Assembly (NCBI GenBank): GCA_041485845.1
Contig: JBGPKH010000265.1
Coordinates: forward strand, 1 to 11,113
DNA: 11,113 nucleotides
Direction: 5' to 3'
Source of the DNA: OMOG01 sp041485845
GTDB taxonomy: Bacteria > Acidobacteriota > Terriglobia > Bryobacterales > Bryobacteraceae
Shown: one piece after another, positions 7,466 through 11,113 of the stretch
Position numbering within the stretch: the stretch's first letter is position 1
How the letters are laid out: each line of letters begins with the position of its first letter
Translations under genes and position numbers: made by a program
The notes under the pieces: generated by a model
Seen by the model: only the letters and a program-made list of their open reading frames with translations
Databases searched by the model: none
What the model was told of the DNA's origin: nothing

Positions 7466-7636
7466 GGGCCTGGGGTCCTCCGGACGAGTGAAGGGAAGCA
7501 GGTTGGGGGCCGAAGGGGCTTGGCAATGGAATCAGTCGGTTAGGGGAGAGTGATGGGGCGAGTGTACATTAACTGGGCATCGATTTAGGGCCGGGCTGTA
7601 AAGGGCGTGGACAGATGATACCAGGGAGCGGGAAAG

Positions 7637-8086
7637 ATGGATAATTGTGACATGGAAGCCGCGGAGTTGTACGACGTGGATTTTGCGGAATGGGCCCGGC
7701 AGAATGCCGATCTGCTCCGGTCGGGCCGGGTGGCGGAAGCCGACCTCGAGCATATCGCGGAGGAGATCGCGGACATGGGCAAGCGCGAGCGGCGCAGTCT
7801 TCACCGCCGGTTCTATCGGATCATCGAGCACTTGCTGAAATGGCAGTATCAGCCGGAACGACGCGACACCAGTTGGCAGAAGACGATCATCGAGCAGCGC
7901 CGGGAAGCGCGGCGGTTATTGAAAGAGAATCCCAGCTTTCAGCACGAGCTCGCGGAGCTTGTCGCGGAAGCATACGCGGACGCCGCAGCGACCGCGGCGA
8001 TTGTGACCCGCCGCAGCCTCAACGATTTCCCGGCGGAGTGTCCGTACGCGCTGGAGCAACTGCTGGACGAACAATTTCTGCCGTAG
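7637..8086 (+). CDS. DUF29 family protein
   Basis: This 149-residue soluble protein has the hallmarks of DUF29: LYDVDFAEWARQNADLLRSG near the start, then DLEHIAEEIADMGKRERRSL, RRFYRIIEHLLKWQYQPERR and a helical C-terminal half with SWQKTIIEQRREARRLL. The fold is expected to be almost wholly helical and the function is unknown. The family is common in cyanobacteria and proteobacteria, often in many copies, and I know no established biochemical role. ATG at 7637 is preceded by AGGGAG with an 8-nt spacing. A second in-frame ATG at 7652 has no ribosome binding site. The TAG stop (8084-8086) lies inside the apparent target duplication of the inverted-repeat element that follows. Because the duplication repeats the stop, the insertion did not change the protein. 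Confidence 0.85.
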   Translation: MDNCDMEAAELYDVDFAEWARQNADLLRSGRVAEADLEHIAEEIADMGKRERRSLHRRFYRIIEHLLKWQYQPERRDTSWQKTIIEQRREARRLLKENPSFQHELAELVAEAYADAAATAAIVTRRSLNDFPAECPYALEQLLDEQFLP

Positions 8087-8091
8087 TCCCC
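8081..8091. repeat. Left copy of an 11-bp direct repeat (candidate target-site duplication)
   Basis: CCGTAGTCCCC here is repeated exactly at 8252-8262, on either side of an inverted-repeat element. Because the terminal bases of the element can be assigned to either unit, the true duplication is 8 bp (TAGTCCCC, if the 23-bp inverted repeats are complete) up to 11 bp. It includes the DUF29 stop codon. Confidence 0.6.
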
Positions 8092-8254
8092 CGGGTGCTT
8101 ACCCGTTTTCGGGATTTCGCGGTTCAGCGGCGGCAAACGCTTCCTGACGGTCGCGGCTCGGTTATGGTTGTGCTGATTCAGCGTGAGTTACAGAGCCGCG
8201 ACCGTTAGGGAGCGGTCGACGGGCGAGAACTTCCCGAAAACGTTTAAGCACCCG
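8092..8254. mobile_element. MITE-like or REP-like inverted-repeat element
   Basis: The element is about 163 bp and non-coding. Its outer arms, 8092-8114 and 8232-8254, are reverse complements at 21 of 23 positions (left end CGGGTGCTTA; inner part CGTTTTCGGGA). An inner stem pairs 8138-8159 with 8193-8214 over 22 positions, 13 of them in an unbroken core (ACGGTCGCGGCTC/GAGCCGCGACCGT), with two G-T wobbles. The loop contains the palindrome GCTGATTCAGC (8172-8182). An 8-11-bp direct repeat flanks it. Terminal inverted repeats, small size, no gene and target duplication are what define a MITE moved by a transposase supplied elsewhere. No transposase is adjacent. A REP-type palindrome cluster is the alternative. 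It ends 56 bp before the phosphatase start and may affect its transcription. Confidence 0.65.
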
Positions 8255-8262
8255 TAGTCCCC
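8252..8262. repeat. Right copy of the 11-bp direct repeat
   Basis: CCGTAGTCCCC is identical to 8081-8091 and lies at the other end of the inverted-repeat element. Removing the element plus one copy restores a plausible uninterrupted DUF29 3' end and spacer. Confidence 0.6.
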
Positions 8263-8271
8263 AGCCCAGCC

Positions 8272-8293
8272 ATCACGCGCTACGGGGCGTGAT
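8272..8293 (+). promoter_or_regulatory. Short inverted repeat before the phosphatase gene
   Basis: ATCACGC (8272-8278) and GCGTGAT (8287-8293) form 7-bp arms around an 8-nt loop, ending 17 nt before the phosphatase ATG. It could be an operator or a leader hairpin. It does not resemble a PhoB box as I know it (repeats of CTGTCAT). Confidence 0.3.
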
Positions 8294-8310
8294 ACGCTGA
8301 ATCTAAACTC

Positions 8311-9840
8311 ATGAGAAGAGCCCTGCTGTCGTTGTGTCTGGCCGCGAGCCTGTTTGGAGCGGCGCCGAAAAAACCCAAGCTGGTGGTGGCGATCGTCATC
8401 GACCAGTTTCGCTACGATTACGTCGCCCGCTTTCGCGGCGAATACACCGCCGGCTTCAATCGTCTGCTCACCAAAGGGGCGCTCTTCACCCACGCGAACT
8501 ACATCCATTTCCCGACCGTGACGGCCGTGGGGCACAGCACATTCCTCACGGGCGCTACGCCTTCGGTCAGCGGGATCGTGGGCAACGACTGGTTTGACCG
8601 CGAGGAAAACAAGCACGTTACCAGCGTCTCCGACAGCCAGACGCAATTGCTGGGCGGCGCCGGGGAGGGGGCTTCGCCGCACCGCCTGCTGGTGAGCACC
8701 ATCGGCGACGAGATCAAGATGGCGGATGGCGGCAAGTCTCGCGTGATCGGCATCTCGCTCAAGGACCGCGCCGCGATTCTGCTCGCGGGCCACATGGCGA
8801 ACGGCGCCTATTGGCTCGACCTGAAGACCGGCAACTTCGTGAGCAGCACCTACTACTTCTCCGACCTGCCGGGCTGGGTGAAGGACTTCAACAAAGGCCG
8901 GCCGACCGAGAAATACCGGGGCGCCACGTGGCTCAATCACAAGCTGCCGGAAGACCTCAAACAGTTGTACGGCAACAGCGACGAGAGCCCGCTGGAAGCG
9001 AGCCCCTTCGGCAACGACCTGGTCGAGATGCTGGCGGAGCGCGCCCTCGCCGCGGAGCAACTTGGGAAACACGAAGGCGCCGATTTGCTGGCCGTCAGTT
9101 TTTCGTCCAACGACAAAGTGGGCCACGATTACGGGACGTACTCGGCCGAAGAGCACGAGGTGACGGTGCGCACCGACCAGATCCTGGAGCGGCTGTTTCA
9201 GGCCATCGACCGCCAGGTGGGATTGGATAACGTGGTGGTGGTGCTGACCGGCGACCATGGCGTTGCGCCGTCGGCGGAGGAGTCTGCGGCGAACCACATG
9301 CCAGGCGGGCGCATGGCGGAGACGACGGTGAAGGATGCGATTCAGGCGGCGCTCGCGAGGAAGCACGGAGCGGGCGACTGGGTGGCGGGGAGCTGGAATC
9401 TTTCGATCTATCTCAACTACGACCTGATCGCGAAGAAGGGACTCGATCCGGCCGCGGTGCGCCGCACCGCGGCGGATGCCGCTCTGGGCGTGACGCACAT
9501 CTTTCGTGTGTATACGCGCGACCAGCTCCTGACGGGCGCGGTGCCGGGGGACGAGGTGAGCCGGCGGGTGATGAACGGATTCCATGTGCGGCGCAGCCCC
9601 GACCTGGCCTTCATGCCGGACCCTTACTGGATCCTCACCAAGAACGTTTCGACCCACGGCAGCCCGTTCGGCTACGACTCGCACGTGCCGGTGATCTTCA
9701 TGGGACCGGGAATTCGCGCGGGCCGGTACGACGCGGCGGCGACGGTGAACGATATCGCGCCGACACTCGCCACGATTCTCGACGTGGAGACGCCGAGCGG
9801 GTCGATCGGGCGGGTGCTCGCGGAGATGTTCGTGCCGTAG
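8311..9840 (+). CDS. Secreted PafA-like alkaline phosphatase
   Basis: This 509-residue exported enzyme belongs to the alkaline phosphatase superfamily (type I phosphodiesterase/nucleotide pyrophosphatase fold) and should release phosphate from phosphomonoesters in the periplasm. A signal peptide covers about 1-18. Visible active-site residues are Asp31 (VIDQFRYDY), nucleophile Thr71 in TVTAVGHST, Asn92 in GNDWFD, Lys151 and Arg153 in SLKDR, Asp268 and His272 in SSNDKVGHDYG, Asp315-His316 in TGDHG, and His458 in YDSHVPVIF. This set and its spacing correspond to the two-zinc site and the Asn/Lys/Arg substrate contacts of PafA from Elizabethkingia, as I recall them, and the Lys-x-Arg pair favours monoesterase over diesterase activity. 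I see no good ribosome binding site before ATG 8311, but the signal peptide requires a start here. GroES follows after 25 bp. Regulation by phosphate is not evident. Confidence 0.88.
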   Translation: MRRALLSLCLAASLFGAAPKKPKLVVAIVIDQFRYDYVARFRGEYTAGFNRLLTKGALFTHANYIHFPTVTAVGHSTFLTGATPSVSGIVGNDWFDREENKHVTSVSDSQTQLLGGAGEGASPHRLLVSTIGDEIKMADGGKSRVIGISLKDRAAILLAGHMANGAYWLDLKTGNFVSSTYYFSDLPGWVKDFNKGRPTEKYRGATWLNHKLPEDLKQLYGNSDESPLEASPFGNDLVEMLAERALAAEQLGKHEGADLLAVSFSSNDKVGHDYGTYSAEEHEVTVRTDQILERLFQAIDRQVGLDNVVVVLTGDHGVAPSAEESAANHMPGGRMAETTVKDAIQAALARKHGAGDWVAGSWNLSIYLNYDLIAKKGLDPAAVRRTAADAALGVTHIFRVYTRDQLLTGAVPGDEVSRRVMNGFHVRRSPDLAFMPDPYWILTKNVSTHGSPFGYDSHVPVIFMGPGIRAGRYDAAATVNDIAPTLATILDVETPSGSIGRVLAEMFVP

Positions 9841-9852
9841 GCGCCCGTTCTG

Positions 9853-9858
9853 TATAAT
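9853..9858 (+). promoter_or_regulatory. Consensus -10 box immediately before groES
   Basis: A perfect TATAAT ends 7 nt before the groES ATG, so transcription would begin at or next to the A of the ATG. The intervening CAAAGCC has no ribosome binding site. Together these suggest a leaderless groES mRNA. No good -35 box lies 16-18 bp upstream, where the phosphatase gene ends. Confidence 0.45.
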
Positions 9859-9865
9859 CAAAGCC

Positions 9866-10153
9866 ATGGATCTACGTCCTTTGCAAGACCGCGTGATGGT
9901 GAAACGTTTGGAAGACGGCGAGCAGCAACGCGGCGGAATCATCATTCCCGACACCGCCAAGGAGAAGCCGCAACAGGCCGAGGTCAAGGCTGTGGGCAGC
10001 GGCAAGCTGCTCGAAACCGGCGAACGCGTGCCGGTGGAAGTGAAGCCTGGCGACCGCATCCTGTTCGGCAAGTATTCCGGTTCCGAAATCAAGATCGATG
10101 GCGAAGAGTACCTCATTCTGAAGGAAGATGAGATCCTCGGGGTCCTGGAGTAG
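9866..10153 (+). CDS. groES: GroES (Hsp10) co-chaperonin
   Basis: This 95-residue protein is of normal GroES length; it forms the heptameric lid of the GroEL folding chamber in the cytoplasm. It begins with the family signature LRPLQDRVMVKRLE. The mobile loop (about 16-33) contains the hydrophobic tripeptide I25-I26-I27 after GG, which contacts GroEL. The second half has KPGDRILFGKYSGSEIKIDGEEYLIL and ends EDEILGVLE. All key features are intact. Normally groEL follows directly; here the next gene is an OmpH/Skp homologue 121 bp away, and no groEL lies within the window. No CIRCE/HrcA element (TTAGCACTC with its inverted copy) is present upstream. Expression could come from the TATAAT just before the start or by read-through from the phosphatase gene. 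Confidence 0.96.
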   Translation: MDLRPLQDRVMVKRLEDGEQQRGGIIIPDTAKEKPQQAEVKAVGSGKLLETGERVPVEVKPGDRILFGKYSGSEIKIDGEEYLILKEDEILGVLE

Positions 10154-10204
10154 GAACCCGCCACAAGTGCGCGTGGTTGCAGGTGTTAACCAAGCGTTGA
10201 TCGC

Positions 10205-10216
10205 CGGTTGCAACCG
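10205..10216 (+). promoter_or_regulatory. 12-bp palindrome between groES and the OmpH/Skp gene
   Basis: CGGTTGCAACCG is a perfect palindrome 58 nt upstream of the OmpH/Skp ATG, with a partial half-site (GGTTGCAGG) at about 10172-10180. It could be an operator. I could not place a convincing promoter around it. Confidence 0.25.
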
Positions 10217-10274
10217 CAGGCTGGGGGCACGGGTGTGTTACCCTGAGGTTTAACCCCACTTCAGGAGTCGTTCG

Positions 10275-10817
10275 ATGTTTTTACGGTTGGGTCTCAGGCC
10301 GCTGGTGGTCTGCTCGGCTCTTTTCACAATCAGCCAGATGGCCTCCGCGCAGTCCAAAGTCGCGGTGGTGAACCTGCAACGCGCCGTGTTCGAATCGGCG
10401 GAAATCAAGAAGGCCGATGCCGACATGCAGGCGAAGTTCAAACCGCGGCAGGACGAGATCGACCAGTTGAACAGGGAGATCGCCGCACTCTCGCAGCAGT
10501 TGCAGAACAGCAACGGCAAGCTGACCCCGCAGGCCGAGGCCGATCTCACCGCACAGGGACAGACCAAGCAGCGGCAACTGCAGCGCAAACAGGACGACCT
10601 CCAGGCGGACGCCACCGCCTACCGGAACGATATTCTGTCCAAGAGCTCGCAGAAGATGACCGAGGTGGTGAAGAAACTCGCCGAGGACAAGGGTCTCGAC
10701 ATGATCATCGACACCTCGACGACGCTGTACTTCAAGCCTGCGATGGAGCTCACCAACGACGCCATCGCCGCTTACGATAAAGCATACCCGGTGACAGCGG
10801 CGCCCCCCGCGAAGTAA
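10275..10817 (+). CDS. OmpH/Skp-family periplasmic chaperone
   Basis: This 180-residue exported protein belongs to the OmpH/Skp family, which holds unfolded outer-membrane proteins in the periplasm before BAM-mediated insertion. The signal peptide ends at ASA25, cleaved before QSK. The mature protein starts with the typical strand SKVAVVNLQRAVFESAEIKKA, continues with two long charged helices rich in Gln, Lys and Asp (about 45-125) that form the coiled-coil tentacles, and closes with a family-typical KKLAEDKGLDMIIDTSTTLYF (about 133-154, split by one residue context) strand region and a Pro/Ala-rich tail. AGGAG lies 7 nt before ATG 10275. Skp genes usually sit beside bamA, lpxD or fabZ; none is present here. 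The next gene starts 10 bp after its stop and may be co-transcribed. A Cys at position 13 is not in a proper lipobox, so it is not a lipoprotein. Confidence 0.9.
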   Translation: MFLRLGLRPLVVCSALFTISQMASAQSKVAVVNLQRAVFESAEIKKADADMQAKFKPRQDEIDQLNREIAALSQQLQNSNGKLTPQAEADLTAQGQTKQRQLQRKQDDLQADATAYRNDILSKSSQKMTEVVKKLAEDKGLDMIIDTSTTLYFKPAMELTNDAIAAYDKAYPVTAAPPAK

Positions 10818-10827
10818 CCTGTAAGCG

Positions 10828-11037
10828 ATGGCCGGCTATTTCGATCAATACGGCGCTGGCGAAGAGCGGCGGCTGAGAATCATCAAGATTCTGGCGGTTT
10901 CGGTTATGGCGTTGCTGCTGGCGACCGGTCTGTCCCTTTTTTTCTTTCATAATTACCGTCAGGAACAGCAGGTGAAGCGTTTCCATTTGTCGTTTTTAAA
11001 AATAGAGATCTCATCCCGTTTTATCCAGCTCAAATGA
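10828..11037 (+). pseudogene. Small single-span membrane protein, apparently truncated or interrupted
   Basis: The frame gives 69 residues: a short cytoplasmic start (MAGYFDQYGAGEERRLR), a membrane helix (about 18-41), then HNYRQEQQVKRF. From memory, acidobacterial proteins with this start continue after the helix into a soluble domain of well over 50 further residues. Here the sequence changes at about 10,981-10,984: the last 17 codons are unlike the rest and the DNA becomes A+T-rich (about 38% G+C from 10,981 to the end, by hand count). I infer that the original gene is cut at this point by an insertion, rearrangement or assembly join, and that the TGA at 11035-11037 is not its natural stop. 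The start follows the OmpH/Skp stop by 10 bp with only a weak ribosome binding site. Function unknown. Confidence 0.5.
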
Positions 11038-11113
11038 TTGAAGGGCGAATCCTAAATATCCCGTTCTCTCTTAAAAATCTGAAGAGTCTTTGTGAGCATC
11101 CTTTAAGGGGAAG
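11038..11113. other. A+T-rich sequence of unknown origin at the right edge
   Basis: This stretch continues the low-G+C segment that begins near 10,981. It has no recognisable gene on either strand. On the minus strand a 27-codon frame enters from the right edge and stops at TGA near 11,030, ending in RIRPSII; it is too short to identify. It may be the end of an inserted element or foreign sequence joined in assembly. Confidence 0.35.

Noticed and set aside
7532..7831. Minus-strand 99-codon frame between the PilZ and DUF29 genes
   Set aside because: Most of it is antisense to the DUF29 coding region and it has no recognisable sequence features.
6585..8310. A defence or signalling island formed by the PilZ, DUF29 and repeat elements
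   Set aside because: The genes are divergent and unrelated, no nuclease, toxin, ATPase or other effector is present, and the repeats explain the non-coding DNA. I could not support a system here.
9841..9865. CIRCE heat-shock operator upstream of groES
   Set aside because: No TTAGCACTC or its inverted partner is present in the short gap or at the end of the phosphatase gene.
8188..10164. A 658-codon minus-strand frame spanning the phosphatase and groES
   Set aside because: It is antisense to two well-recognised genes and carries His/Arg-rich sequence without any family motif.

Overview
The window looks like chromosomal DNA of a high-G+C acidobacterium, probably of the Solibacter/Bryobacterales type. 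This rests on my memory of family distributions, not on a search. The clues are a very large TonB-dependent receptor with a carboxypeptidase-regulatory-like N-terminal domain, the tail of a MacB/FtsX-type permease of the kind expanded in Acidobacteria, a DUF29 protein, dispersed palindromic repeats, and a small membrane protein of acidobacterial appearance. There are no rRNA or tRNA genes and no CRISPR array.

Layout. Positions 1-141 hold the 3' tail of a rightward reading frame, possibly a transposase, ending inside two tandem copies of a 27-bp sequence. The minus strand then carries the TonB-dependent receptor (150-4172), a fused anthranilate synthase TrpE-TrpG (4410-6584), a permease C-terminal remnant (6799-6912) and a Pilz-domain protein (7034-7465). 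The 449 bp between the trpEG start and the PilZ stop contain no intact gene, only the remnant and several palindromes. From 7637 on, genes lie on the plus strand: a DUF29 protein, a 160-bp mobile-element-like inverted repeat, a secreted PafA-like alkaline phosphatase, GroES, an OmpH/Skp-like periplasmic chaperone, and the start of a small membrane protein. The reading frame of that last gene runs into A+T-rich sequence near 10,981.

How the genes relate. They do not form one pathway. Several concern the cell envelope: the receptor for outer-membrane uptake, the phosphatase for periplasmic phosphate release, and OmpH/Skp for outer-membrane protein folding. TrpEG is the first step of tryptophan synthesis, with no other trp gene nearby. 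GroES lacks its usual groEL neighbour. The PilZ protein suggests cyclic-di-GMP sensing.

I see no clearly new multi-gene system. The signals most worth a second look are the compact inverted-repeat element inserted at the DUF29 stop codon with an apparent target duplication, the composition break that cuts off the last gene, the orphan permease tail beside paired palindromes, a hairpin over the trpEG ribosome binding site, and a possibly leaderless, solitary groES.
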